From: an uncultured Actinomycetes bacterium
GTDB lineage: Bacteria; Actinomycetota; Thermoleophilia; Solirubrobacterales; Thermoleophilaceae
DNA length: 8,047 nt
NCBI GenBank assembly: GCA_946481495.1
Contig: CAMLNW010000124.1
Span: 1-8,047 of the forward strand
Direction: 5' to 3'
Shown here: in pieces, positions 1 to 8,047 of the stretch
Layout of the letters: each line of letters starts with the position of its first letter
Position numbering within the stretch: the first letter of the stretch is position 1
Position numbers and translations under genes: made by a program
The notes under the pieces: generated by a model
The model's input: only the letters and a program-made list of their open reading frames with translations
The model's database searches: none
What the model was told of the DNA's origin: nothing

Positions 1-47
1 GTCAGATCCTGCCAGGTCACGGTGCCGGGGCGCGGCGTCGAGCTCAT
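1..47 (-). CDS. Possible start of a VOC (glyoxalase-fold) family protein, partial
   Basis: Reading leftward from an ATG at 47-45, the frame is open to the window edge and encodes [17 protein letters not shown] short Pro/Gly lead-in followed by a 'TVTWQDLT' strand resembles the first beta-strand of many actinobacterial VOC-superfamily proteins (glyoxalase / bleomycin-resistance fold), which usually continue with an acidic helix and a 'FYxxVVGW' motif. That part would lie outside the window. A purine-rich GGCGGA just upstream could act as a weak ribosome binding site. A TAG in another frame lies 12 bases upstream. Only 15 codons are visible, so the family call is inference from a short N-terminus. 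It overlaps, in a different frame, the open but non-homologous tail of the gltD fragment. Confidence 0.35.
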   Translation of the reverse strand, partial: MSSTPRPGTVTWQDL

Positions 48-506
48 TCCGCCGCATTCTAGTCGATCCGCAGCGCGCTGACCGGACTGACGCCGGAAGC
101 TGCGGCCGAATCCACCCTTCCTCGAACGCGCGCTCGACGATGGACAGCTCGATGCTCTTGATCGTCACCGGGTCGTCGTTGATCTGGAGTACGCAGGCCG
201 ACTCGCACGGCGCCGGGCAGATCAGGCCGGTGAACTCGGGGAAGTTGTTCGTCGTGTGGGCGAGGTTGACGGCGTCGCGCCAGCGGCCCTGGTAGACGAG
301 GTCGTTCCACTCGGGGATCGGGTTGCCGAGCGGGCAGCCCTCGTGGCAGAACGGGACGCCGCAGTCCATGCAGCGGCCGCCCTGCTCCTGGAGCGTCTCG
401 TCGTCGGGCAGCTCGAAGTACTGCTTGTAGTCGTTGACCCGCTCGTTGGGGTCGCGCTTGTCGAAGCCGACGCGGTGGATGCGCAGGAACGCGCCGAGCT
501 CGCCCA

Positions 507-507
<1 letters not shown>
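1..507 (-). CDS. gltD: Glutamate synthase small subunit, N-terminal fragment only (truncated gltD)
   Basis: GltD, the beta subunit of NADPH-dependent glutamate synthase, normally passes electrons from NADPH through FAD and iron-sulfur clusters to GltB. The frame starts at ATG 507-505, whose A is also the last base of the gltB TGA stop, so translation is probably coupled. Residues 46-58 carry [13 protein letters not shown] (cysteines 46, 49, 54, 58), and CPAPCESAC follows at 97-105. These are the two cysteine groups of the DPYD-like [4Fe-4S] domain, with 'NNFPEFTG' between them. 'DPVTIKSIE' and 'ERAFEEGW' (to W132) are also typical. After roughly 'IRPQLPA' (residues 133-139) similarity stops: the expected Rossmann motif (VAVVGSGPAG) and the whole FAD/NADPH region of a roughly 480-residue GltD are absent. 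The frame stays open to base 1, but that tail is Arg/Ser-rich and looks like out-of-frame sequence. The fragment could not oxidise NADPH. A deletion or an assembly misjoin at about 75-105 would explain it. Confidence 0.8.
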
Positions 508-2215
<1,708 letters not shown>

Positions 2216-2219
<4 letters not shown>

Positions 2220-5026
2220 GCCGAAGCGGCCCGAGGCGACCTGCTTGATCGCCGAGCGTCGGCGAAGCGAGCCGGGTCCTCCCCGCCCTCGCCGGTGTTC
2301 GACTTGCCGCCGAGCCGGTTCATCGCGACCGCGAGCCCCTCGTGAGCCTCCGGCGACAGCGCGCCGAGGCTCATCCCGCCGCTCTTGAAGCGCTTGACGA
2401 TCTCCGCCGCCGGCTCGACCTCGTCAAGCGGGATCGGGTCGATGTCCTCATCGGCGAAGCGCAGCAGTCCGCGCAGCGTCGAGTTCTTCGCGGCGACGTC
2501 GTTGACGTAGGTCTTGAAGCGCTCGTAGGACTCCGGCTCCTCGCCTTGCGCGGCGTGCTGGAGGTTGGCGATCGTCTCCGGGTTCCAGCCGTGGAACTCG
2601 CCGCCGCGCCGCCAGGCGTAGATGCCGCCGGGCGGCAGCAGCTCGGAGGCGGCGGCCGGGTAGGCGCGCCGGTGGCGGTCGAGCGCCTCGCCGGCGAGCA
2701 CGTCGAAGCTGACGCCGCCGATCCGCGACGGCGTGCCGGTGAAGTGACGGTCGATCAGCTCGAGGTCGAGGCCGATCGCCTCGAAGATCTGCGCGCCGGT
2801 GTAGGAGCGCATCGTCGAGATGCCCATCTTCGAGAGCACCTTCAGCAGGCCCTTGCCGATCGCCTTGACGACGTGCTCCTCGGCCTCGTCGAGACCGATG
2901 TCGCGCTTCAGCAGCCCGTCGTGGTGGACCTTGCCGAGCGACTCGAACATCAGGTACGGGTTGACCGCCGCGGCGCCGTAGCCGGTCAGGCAAGCGATGT
3001 GATGGACCTCGCGCGCCTCGCCGGTCTCGACGACGAGCCCGCAGCGCAGGCGTGTCGTCTCGCGCACCAGGTGGTGGTGGACGGCCGCGGTCGCCAGCAG
3101 CGACGGGATCGCGGCGCGCTCGCGGCCGATGTTGCGGTCGGAGAGGATCAGAATCGTCACGCCGTCCTCGACGAGCTCCGACGCCTGGTTGCAGATCTCC
3201 TGGAGCCGCCGCTCCATCCCGCCGACGCCGTCGCGAACGGGCCAGGTGATGTCGATCGAGCGCGCCTCGAAGACCTCGTGGTCGACCTGGCGCAGCTTCT
3301 CCAGCTCGGCGTTGCGCAGGATCGGCTGCGGCATCACGAGCTGGTGGCAGTGGTCGGGTGTCTCGCCGAGCAGGTTGATCTCCGGCCCGACGCACGCCTG
3401 CAGGCTCATCACGATCGACTCGCGGATCGGGTCGATCGCCGGGTTGGTGACCTGCGCGAACAGCTGCTTGAAGTAGGAGAACAGCGGCGGCCGGTTGTCC
3501 GACAGCACCGCCAGCGCCGTGTCGTTGCCCATCGAGCCGGTCGGCTCGACGCCGTCGCGGGCCATCGGCGCCAGCAGCACGCGCACGTCCTCCTGGCTCC
3601 AGCCGAAGGCGAGCTGGCGCGCCAGCAGCGGCTCGACGCGCGGCACGCGCGGACTCTTCTCCGGCAGGTCGCCGATCCGCACGACGCGCTCGGCGAGCCA
3701 GTCGCCGTAGGGCTGACGGGCGGCGAGCTCGCGCTTGAGCTCGGCGTCGGGGATGACGCGCTCGCGCTCGAGGTCGACCAGGAACAGCTTGCCGGGATGC
3801 AGGCGGCCCTTGCCGACGACGTCCTCCTCCGGCACCGGCAGCACGCCGGTCTCCGAGGCGAAGACGACCCAGCCGTCGTGGGTGTGCAGCCAGCGGCCGG
3901 GCCGCAGCCCGTTGCGGTCGAGCGTCGCGCCGATCGCGCGGCCGTCGGTGAACGCGACCGCCGCCGGGCCGTCCCACGGCTCGATCAGCGAGGCGTGGTA
4001 GGCAAAGAAGTCGTTGACGGCCGGCGACAGCTCGCCACGGCCCTGGTAGGCCTCGGGGATCAGCATCGAGATCGCGTGCGCCATCGAGCGGCCACCGAGC
4101 GTCAGCAGCTCGAAGGCAGCGTCGAGCGACCCCGAGTCCGACATCTGGTCGTCGAGCACCGGCCCGAGGTCGGACAGCGAGTCGCCGAACAGCGGCGAGG
4201 AGAGCTGCGCCTCGCGGGCGCGCATCCAGTTGCGGTTGCCGCGCACGGTGTTGATCTCGCCGTTGTGGGCGATCATGCGGAACGGCTGCGCGAGGGGCCA
4301 GCTCGGGAACGTGTTGGTCGAGAAGCGCGAGTGGACCAGCGCCAGGCGGCTGACGACGCGCTCGTCCTGGAGGTCGGGGAAGTACTTCGGCAGCTGCGGC
4401 GAGATCAACATTCCCTTGTAGGTGATCGTCCGCGACGAGCAGCTCGGGATCGCGAAGCCCGGGACGAGCTCGTGCTCGGCGGCGCGACGGGCGACGTAGA
4501 GCTTGCGCTCGAGTGCGTCCTGGTCGGCGACGCCCTCCGGGGAACCGACGAACAGCTGAGCGGTGCGCGGCGCGCACGCGGCGGCGGTGCGGCCGCAGGC
4601 GCTCGGATCGACCGGGACCTCGCGCCAGCCGAGCACCCACAGGCCCTGGGCCTCGACGGCACGCTCGAGCGCACGCCGGGCACGGCCGCGGTCGTCCTCG
4701 TCGCGCGGCAGGAAGCACATCGCGACGCCGTAGCGGCCCGCCTCGGGCAGCACGAACTCGACCTCGGCACGCAGGAACGCGTCGGGAACCTGGATCAGGA
4801 TGCCAGCGCCGTCGCCAGTCTCGGGATCGGCGCCCTCCGCGCCACGATGCTCCATCCGATCCAACACCTCCAGCGCGCGCTCGACGACCTCGTGCGAGGC
4901 CGGCGCATGCAAGCGCGCAACGAAGCCGACGCCGCAGGCGTCGTGCTCGTACTGCTGGTCATGTAGCCCGCTGGCTGACGGGAGAGTCATTCCCCTGTCG
5001 CCCGGCGGGTAGGCGGGATCCTGCAT
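2216..5026 (-). CDS. gltB: Glutamate synthase large subunit, N-terminal part (frameshifted gltB)
   Basis: This is the first 936 codons of GltB, which converts glutamine and 2-oxoglutarate into two glutamates in the cytoplasm. The start at 5026 is set by a GGAGGAAGG Shine-Dalgarno sequence. A propeptide of 30 residues precedes C31 in EHDACGVGF, the nucleophile of the class II glutamine amidotransferase domain, exposed after propeptide removal in this family. [18 protein letters not shown] (about 58-76) and [16 protein letters not shown] are glutaminase hallmarks. The central domain follows, then the beginning of the FMN domain with [16 protein letters not shown] and [16 protein letters not shown] (to residue 921). 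After A922-D923 the frame goes wrong: the last residues ([13 protein letters not shown]) replace the conserved [14 protein letters not shown], and the frame ends at TGA 2218-2216. The correct frame resumes at 2255. Together the two halves would give about 1,500 residues, the normal GltB length. gltD follows in the same operon. Confidence 0.96.
2253..2260 (-). other. Frame error inside gltB
   Basis: Reading the minus strand, GAC at 2260-2258 (D923) is the last codon that fits GltB, and TCG at 2255-2253 is the first codon of the resumed frame (S of SAIKQVASG). Only two bases (GC) lie between them. Homologues usually have a few residues here ending in RRS, so the lesion looks like a small net loss, for example 1 or 7 bases; this estimate comes from memory of the family, not an alignment. 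No X-XXY-YYZ slippery heptamer is visible, so programmed -1 frameshifting is unlikely although the shift is formally -1. Confidence 0.85.
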
Positions 5027-5030
5027 CTGT

Positions 5031-5039
5031 CCTTCCTCC
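5031..5039 (-). promoter_or_regulatory. Ribosome binding site of gltB
   Basis: On the minus strand the sequence GGAGGAAGG lies just before the ATG at 5026. GGAGG ends 8 bases from the start codon. It is the strongest Shine-Dalgarno match in the window and fixes Met1 rather than the later in-frame Met13. Confidence 0.85.
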
Positions 5040-5085
5040 GGGTCGCGCGTATCGCCCAGCAGGCACGCGTGAGTAAGGACCGGAA

Positions 5086-5114
5086 ATCTTATCCCACCTC
5101 CTCTGTATCGTCGG
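5086..5114 (-). promoter_or_regulatory. Candidate gltB promoter
   Basis: On the minus strand TAAGAT (5091-5086) fits the TANNNT form of actinobacterial -10 elements. Exactly 17 bases upstream lies CCGACG (5114-5109), sharing only the GAC core with a TTGACA -35. Transcription would begin near 5079, giving a leader of about 50 bases. The -35 would overlap the putative -10 of the divergent parA gene, so the two could interfere. This is pattern matching only. Confidence 0.3.
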
Positions 5115-5120
5115 CGCCGA
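5106..5120 (+). promoter_or_regulatory. Candidate parA -10 element and start-proximal palindrome
   Basis: TATCGT (5106-5111) fits TANNNT and ends 8 bases before the ATG at 5120, so a transcript beginning at or next to the A of the ATG (leaderless) is possible. This agrees with the lack of any Shine-Dalgarno sequence in front of that ATG. TCGGCGCCGA (5111-5120) is a perfect 10-base palindrome ending on the A of the start codon and could be an operator. No convincing -35 is present, and palindromes of this type are common by chance in GC-rich DNA. Confidence 0.3.
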
Positions 5121-5911
5121 TGTCAACCACGATCACCGTCCTCTCGCAGAAGGGCGGCACCGGCAAGACGACGACCACACGCACGCTCGTCGACGTCTTC
5201 AGACGCATCGGCCTGCGGGTGCTAGCCGTCGACATGGACCCGCAGGGCAACCTGACCGACTACTTCGCGGTCGGCGACGCGCCAGAGCCGACGCTCGCCG
5301 ACGTGCTCGCGGATCGCGCCAAGGCCCCTGAGTCGATCCATTCCGACGTCCTTCCGGCCAGCATCCACCTCGCCGAGTCGGAGCTTCTGCTGAGCGGCAA
5401 GATCGGCCGTGAGATGGTGCTGCGACGCGCTCTCGGCGACGTCGCCGACGACTACGACCTGATCCTGATCGACTGCCCGCCGTCGCTCGGCCTGCTAACC
5501 GTCAACGCGCTCGTAGCGGCCGACTACGCGCTGATCTCAACCGAGGCCGAGTACTTCTCGCTCCAGGGCGTCGAGCAGGCGCTCGAGGTCGTCGAGGCCG
5601 CCCGCAGCCTCAGCCCCGATCTGAAGTGGCTCGGCGCCGTGCTGAACATCGCCGACATGCGCACCGTCCACGCCCGCGAGGCATTGGAGCAGCTGCGCGA
5701 CGGCTACGGCGACAAGATCTTCGAGACGCCGATCCGGCGGTCGGTGGCCTATGCCGAGTCCGCTGAGCGAGCCGTGTCGATCGTGGATCACAGGCCGGAC
5801 CTCGGCGCCGACTACCTGTCGCTGGCTGATGAGGTTCTGGCGCGCCTCGGCCGCGACGACGATCGCAAAGCGTTGAAGAAGCTGCGCGCCGAGCTGGCGC
5901 CAGCGGCTTAG
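5120..5911 (+). CDS. ParA/Soj-family ATPase (orphan, no ParB in view)
   Basis: This is a 263-residue deviant-Walker ATPase of the ParA/MinD superfamily. Such proteins dimerise on ATP, bind DNA non-specifically and position chromosomes, plasmids or other cargo. The deviant Walker A is KGGTGKTT at 11-18 (signature Lys11, P-loop Lys16). Walker A' is VDMDPQGNLT (D38, D40), and Walker B is LILIDCPPS (D118). The tail contains the usual ETPIRRSVAYAES segment. There is no N-terminal helix-turn-helix extension, so it is the short chromosomal/type Ib form. A GTG at 5069 would add 17 Ser/Lys-rich residues, but ATG 5120 puts the first beta-strand right at the N-terminus, as in the family. gltB is divergent on its left, and a structured non-coding region begins at its stop codon. 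No parB, rsmG or virB-like partner is visible, so its cargo is unknown. It is not necessarily the chromosomal parA. Confidence 0.9.
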   Translation: MSTTITVLSQKGGTGKTTTTRTLVDVFRRIGLRVLAVDMDPQGNLTDYFAVGDAPEPTLADVLADRAKAPESIHSDVLPASIHLAESELLLSGKIGREMVLRRALGDVADDYDLILIDCPPSLGLLTVNALVAADYALISTEAEYFSLQGVEQALEVVEAARSLSPDLKWLGAVLNIADMRTVHAREALEQLRDGYGDKIFETPIRRSVAYAESAERAVSIVDHRPDLGADYLSLADEVLARLGRDDDRKALKKLRAELAPAA

Positions 5912-5931
5912 CCGGGCGGCGCTCCTGCAGG

Positions 5932-5979
5932 CGTCCTTGAGGACTGAGTTCGTGCTGAGCGGTTTGAGGGGCGCTGTGG
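5932..5979 (+). repeat. Left arm of 48-bp inverted repeat
   Basis: Bases 5932-5979 are the reverse complement of 6226-6273 at 47 of 48 positions; the only mismatch is A5947 against C6258. It begins CGTCCTTGAGGACTGAG and ends GGGGCGCTGTGG. Outside it, GGCGCTCCTG (5918-5927) again pairs perfectly with 6279-6288, and TAGCCGG (5909-5915, containing the parA stop codon) pairs with CCGGCTA (6293-6299), with small indels between. Inward of 5979 the match fades quickly. Confidence 0.95.
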
Positions 5980-6029
5980 CACGCCCGCTAGCCGCTTCAC
6001 CTCGCACCAGATGAACGTTTTGTAGGCCC

Positions 6030-6103
6030 CTGACCCCAATAATCCTTCGTCCGTAGCGGGGCCGAACTCAGCTTTCATCTCGATGAAGGATTGTTGGGGT
6101 CAG
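6030..6103 (+). repeat. 22-bp stem with 30-base loop, possible structured RNA
   Basis: CTGACCCCAATAATCC and the bases after it (6030-6051) pair with 6082-6103, leaving a 30-base loop (6052-6081). The two non-identical positions, T6040 with G6093 and G6049 with T6084, are both G-U wobbles in plus-strand RNA, so the stem would be fully paired in a transcript continuing from parA. On minus-strand RNA they would be A-C mismatches. No T-run follows, so it is not a classical intrinsic terminator. Its centre (6066) does not coincide with the centre of the outer repeat (6102), so it is an independent element. Confidence 0.8.
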
Positions 6104-6225
6104 AGCACGCACAATCGTCCAACTGAGTGCCGGGGCCAATGAGAGGGGTCCGCTCCCGGCAACCTCCAACACCACTCGCCGCCCTACCCAGCCAAACAGC
6201 CCGGTGGAGCAGCATCAGCCACTCG

Positions 6226-6273
6226 CCACAGCGCCCCTCAAACCGCTCAGCACGAACCCAGTCCTCAAGGACG
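6226..6273 (-). repeat. Right arm of 48-bp inverted repeat
   Basis: This is the inverted partner of 5932-5979, 246 bases away, with 47 of 48 positions matching. Including the weaker outer blocks, the arm reaches 6299, only 11 bases before the amidase ATG. The outermost part is less conserved than the inner core, which is the opposite of what terminal repeats of a young transposable element normally show. The minus strand here is open as a 71-codon frame (6290-6075), but the frame is interrupted by TGA in the left arm. Confidence 0.95.
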
Positions 6274-6310
6274 TCCCACAGGAGCGCCACGGCCGGCTAC
6301 GGTGGTCGAC

Positions 6311-7744
6311 ATGTCCGATCTTCTCCGCCGGTCGGCCACCGAGCTGGCCGCGATGGTTCGTTCGGGCGACGTCACGTCGCGGGAGTTGGTGCAGGCGTCG
6401 CTGGATCGGATCGAGGCGACTAGCGAGCTGAATCACTGGACGCTGGTCGACGGTGAGAATGCGTTGGCGGCAGCGGATGCAATCGGCCCGAGTGACGGGC
6501 GGCCGTTTGCGGGGGTTCCGATTGGGATCAAGGACCTGTTCGCGCCGGTGGCGGGGTTGCGGATGGCGCATGGGTCGGAGCTGCTCGGGGAGTTCACGCC
6601 GGATCACGACTACGAGCAGGTGCGGCGCCTCAAGGAGGCGGGGTTCGTGATCGTCGGGAAGACGCAGACGCCCGAGTTCGGGATCACGCCGGTGACGAAT
6701 CCGCGACGGTTCGGGCCGGCGCGGAACCCGTGGGATCCGGAGCGGACGACGGGCGGGTCGAGCGGTGGGTCGGCCGGGGCGGTCGCGTCGGGTGCGGTGC
6801 CGATCGCGCATGCGAGCGACGGCGGCGGGTCGATCCGGATCCCGGCGGCCTGTTGCGGGCTGCTGGGGCTGAAGCCGTCTCGCGGACGGGTCTCGATGGC
6901 GCCTTCGCTGGGCGATCACCTCCTGGGGACCGACGGCGTCCTTGCGCGCACGACCGAGGACGTGGCTGCGCTGCTGGACCTGATGTCGGGGCATGTGCTG
7001 GGCGATGCGACCTGGGCGCCACCGCCCGAGGCGCCGTTCGCCGAGCTGGCCAAGCGCGACCCGGGCAAGCTGCGCGTTGGGCTGGTGACCGAGATGCCGG
7101 TCGACGGCGAGCTCGATCCGGAGTGCGAGCGCGGCACCCGCGAGGCGGCGGCACTGCTCGAGCAGCTCGGCCACCACGTCGAGCAGATCCCGTCACCGAT
7201 TCCGCACGGCGAGCCGCTGGTGGGCGTGTTCACCGCGTTGTGGGCGGCGAACGTCGCCGCCAGCATGGTGCACGGGCAGATCGTCAGCGGCAAGCAGCCG
7301 AGCGTCGAGAACGTCGAGCCGCTGTCGCTGTGGCTCTACGAGATGGGCCAGGGCATTCCGGCGCCGACCTACATCGGTGCGGTCGCGATGGGCCAGGCGA
7401 TCGCACGCGGAATCGTCTCGACCTGGGCCGACTGGGATCTCGTCGTCACGCCCGCGCTCGCCCAGCGCCCCGTCCGGCACGCCGAGATCGATCCCTGTGG
7501 CGACGATCCCCAGCGCGAGTTCGACAAGGGCGCCGAGTTCACGCCGTTCACCCCCGTCTTCAACATGACCGGCCAGCCCGCCATCTCGGTCCCGCTCTTC
7601 CAGGGCAACGACGGCCTCCCGACCGCCGCCCAGATCGTCGGCCCACCGACCGGCGAGGCGCTGCTGCTCCAGGTCAGCCGGCAGCTCGAGGAGATCGCCC
7701 CTTGGGCCGACCGCTTCCCAGCCGAGCCAGCCACGGCCGGCTAG
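6311..7744 (+). CDS. Amidase-signature family hydrolase
   Basis: This 477-residue enzyme of the amidase signature family hydrolyses carbon-nitrogen bonds of amides through a Ser-cisSer-Lys triad. All three residues are visible: Lys74 in [10 protein letters not shown], cis-Ser150 in [10 protein letters not shown], and nucleophile Ser174 in [10 protein letters not shown], with the usual spacing of 24 between the serines. [10 protein letters not shown] follows, as in the family. The C-terminal half has [18 protein letters not shown], typical of broad-specificity and 6-aminohexanoate-cyclic-dimer-type amidases. I chose ATG 6311 with GGTGG 5 bases upstream; GTG 6302 would add three residues. It is probably not GatA, because no gatB or gatC is adjacent and DGGGSIR replaces the common DTGGSIR, but substrate cannot be read from sequence. 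No signal peptide is seen. The 5' half uses mainly GGG for glycine and the 3' half mainly GGC. It converges on the Nudix gene with 4 bases between stop codons. Confidence 0.92.
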   Translation: MSDLLRRSATELAAMVRSGDVTSRELVQASLDRIEATSELNHWTLVDGENALAAADAIGPSDGRPFAGVPIGIKDLFAPVAGLRMAHGSELLGEFTPDHDYEQVRRLKEAGFVIVGKTQTPEFGITPVTNPRRFGPARNPWDPERTTGGSSGGSAGAVASGAVPIAHASDGGGSIRIPAACCGLLGLKPSRGRVSMAPSLGDHLLGTDGVLARTTEDVAALLDLMSGHVLGDATWAPPPEAPFAELAKRDPGKLRVGLVTEMPVDGELDPECERGTREAAALLEQLGHHVEQIPSPIPHGEPLVGVFTALWAANVAASMVHGQIVSGKQPSVENVEPLSLWLYEMGQGIPAPTYIGAVAMGQAIARGIVSTWADWDLVVTPALAQRPVRHAEIDPCGDDPQREFDKGAEFTPFTPVFNMTGQPAISVPLFQGNDGLPTAAQIVGPPTGEALLLQVSRQLEEIAPWADRFPAEPATAG

Positions 7745-7748
7745 CGCC

Positions 7749-8047
7749 TCAGAGCGTCTTGACCAGGCTGCGGTCGCGCGAATAGGTCAGCAACTCGGTA
7801 GCTTCGGCGGGAGTCAGCCAGCGCAGCTCGTCAACCTCGTCGTTGGGCTCGAAGCCAGGGTCCTCGATGACGGCCATCAGCCAGTAGCGGACGAGCTTGG
7901 GACGCCCCTTGCTGTCGTCGTAGTGGGCGAACGCGAGCTCGGGGCCGAGCCGGCAGATCAGGCCGGTCTCCTCGCGCACCTCGCGCAACGCGGCCTCCTC
8001 GAAGGTCTCGCCGGGGTCGAGCTTGCCCTTGGGAAAGCTCCAGTCGT
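7749..8047 (-). CDS. Nudix (MutT-like) hydrolase, C-terminal part
   Basis: The frame enters from the right edge and ends at TGA 7751-7749; 98 residues are visible. It starts with DWSFPKGKLDPGE and contains a complete Nudix box: G, five residues, E, seven residues, then REVREETGL, supplying the glutamates that bind the metal. The family hydrolyses nucleoside diphosphates linked to another moiety, such as oxidised NTPs, diadenosine polyphosphates or ADP-sugars. The 'WSFPKGK' lead-in is common in actinobacterial MutT1- and Ap4A-hydrolase-like members. The protein ends soon after the Nudix fold, so any extra domain would be N-terminal and outside the window. An internal ATG lies at 7988, but it falls within the Nudix box and is not the real start. 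Substrate is unknown. Confidence 0.93.
   Translation of the reverse strand, partial: DWSFPKGKLDPGETFEEAALREVREETGLICRLGPELAFAHYDDSKGRPKLVRYWLMAVIEDPGFEPNDEVDELRWLTPAEATELLTYSRDRSLVKTL

Larger units (their letters stand above)
5912..6310 (+). other. Non-coding, repeat-structured region between parA and amidase
   Basis: This 399-base stretch has no ORF that looks like a real gene. It contains a 48-bp inverted repeat, lower-identity extensions of its arms outward to both neighbouring genes, and an independent 22-bp hairpin (6030-6103). A shorter stem pairs TGCCGGG (6128-6134) with CCCGGCA (6155-6161). Base composition is less GC-biased than the genes around it. It could be a degenerate MITE-like insertion, a pair of inverted dispersed repeats, or a structured RNA in the parA 3' region. 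Its outer limits nearly coincide with the parA stop codon and the amidase start. Confidence 0.7.

Noticed and set aside
59..310. Minus-strand frame of 83 codons overlapping gltD
   Set aside because: Its Arg/Pro-rich product is an off-frame reading of the GltD iron-sulfur domain. Its last codons could only matter if gltD shifted frame near 105, and even then no FAD-domain motif appears.
2342..4966. Plus-strand open frame of 874 codons opposite gltB
   Set aside because: Same reason: low-complexity Arg/Ala/Val/Asp composition with no fold signature, exactly opposite the conserved glutaminase and FMN domains.
6030..6103. Classical rho-independent terminator for parA
   Set aside because: The stem is long and the loop is 30 bases, and there is no T-tract after 6103; it also lies about 120 bases after the stop codon.
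5909..6299. CRISPR array or intact insertion sequence
   Set aside because: There are only two inverted copies, no regularly spaced direct repeats, no transposase frame and no evident target-site duplication.
6215..7177. Minus-strand frame of 320 codons opposite the amidase
   Set aside because: Arg/Pro/His-rich antisense shadow; the amidase triad and signature are on the plus strand.
6311..7744. Assignment of the amidase as GatA (aspartyl/glutamyl-tRNA amidotransferase)
   Set aside because: No gatB or gatC neighbours, and the signature and C-terminal half look like general amidases of the NylA type.

Overview
The window is very GC-rich and strongly biased to G or C at third codon positions. 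Gene content (a GltB/GltD-type glutamate synthase, a short ParA, an amidase-signature enzyme and a Nudix hydrolase) and TANNNT-like -10 elements fit a high-GC actinobacterium. A Thermoleophilia/Solirubrobacterales-like source is my guess, not something the sequence proves. No ribosomal, tRNA, CRISPR, phage or transposase gene is visible.

Left part (1-5026, minus strand): the operon for glutamate synthase (GOGAT), transcribed right to left. gltB starts at 5026 behind a strong Shine-Dalgarno sequence. It is broken by a frame error near 2255, so it appears as two ORFs (5026-2216 and 2219-507) that together have the length and all domains of one GltB of about 1,500 residues. gltD starts at 507 and overlaps the gltB stop by one base. 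Its homology ends at about residue 135-139, just after the N-terminal iron-sulfur domain, so the FAD/NADPH-binding two thirds are missing. Where that part should be, a new minus-strand frame starts at 47 and resembles the beginning of a VOC/glyoxalase-fold protein. Both subunits are therefore damaged, either by real decay and deletion or by assembly errors.

Middle (5027-6310): a 93-base divergent region separates gltB from a plus-strand orphan ParA-type ATPase (5120-5911), which may be translated from a leaderless mRNA. A 399-base non-coding stretch follows. It holds a 48-bp inverted repeat with one mismatch (5932-5979 and 6226-6273), weaker arm similarity reaching outward to the parA stop codon and almost to the next start codon, and a separate long hairpin (6030-6103) whose two non-Watson-Crick positions are G-U wobbles in plus-strand RNA.

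Right part (6311-8047): a complete amidase with the full Ser-cisSer-Lys triad on the plus strand, then, convergent and only 4 bases away, the C-terminal part of a Nudix hydrolase on the minus strand that runs off the window. The genes to the right of gltB do not form an obvious pathway with it. I did not find a convincing new multi-gene system. The items most worth checking are the structured repeat region and the two lesions in the glutamate synthase operon.
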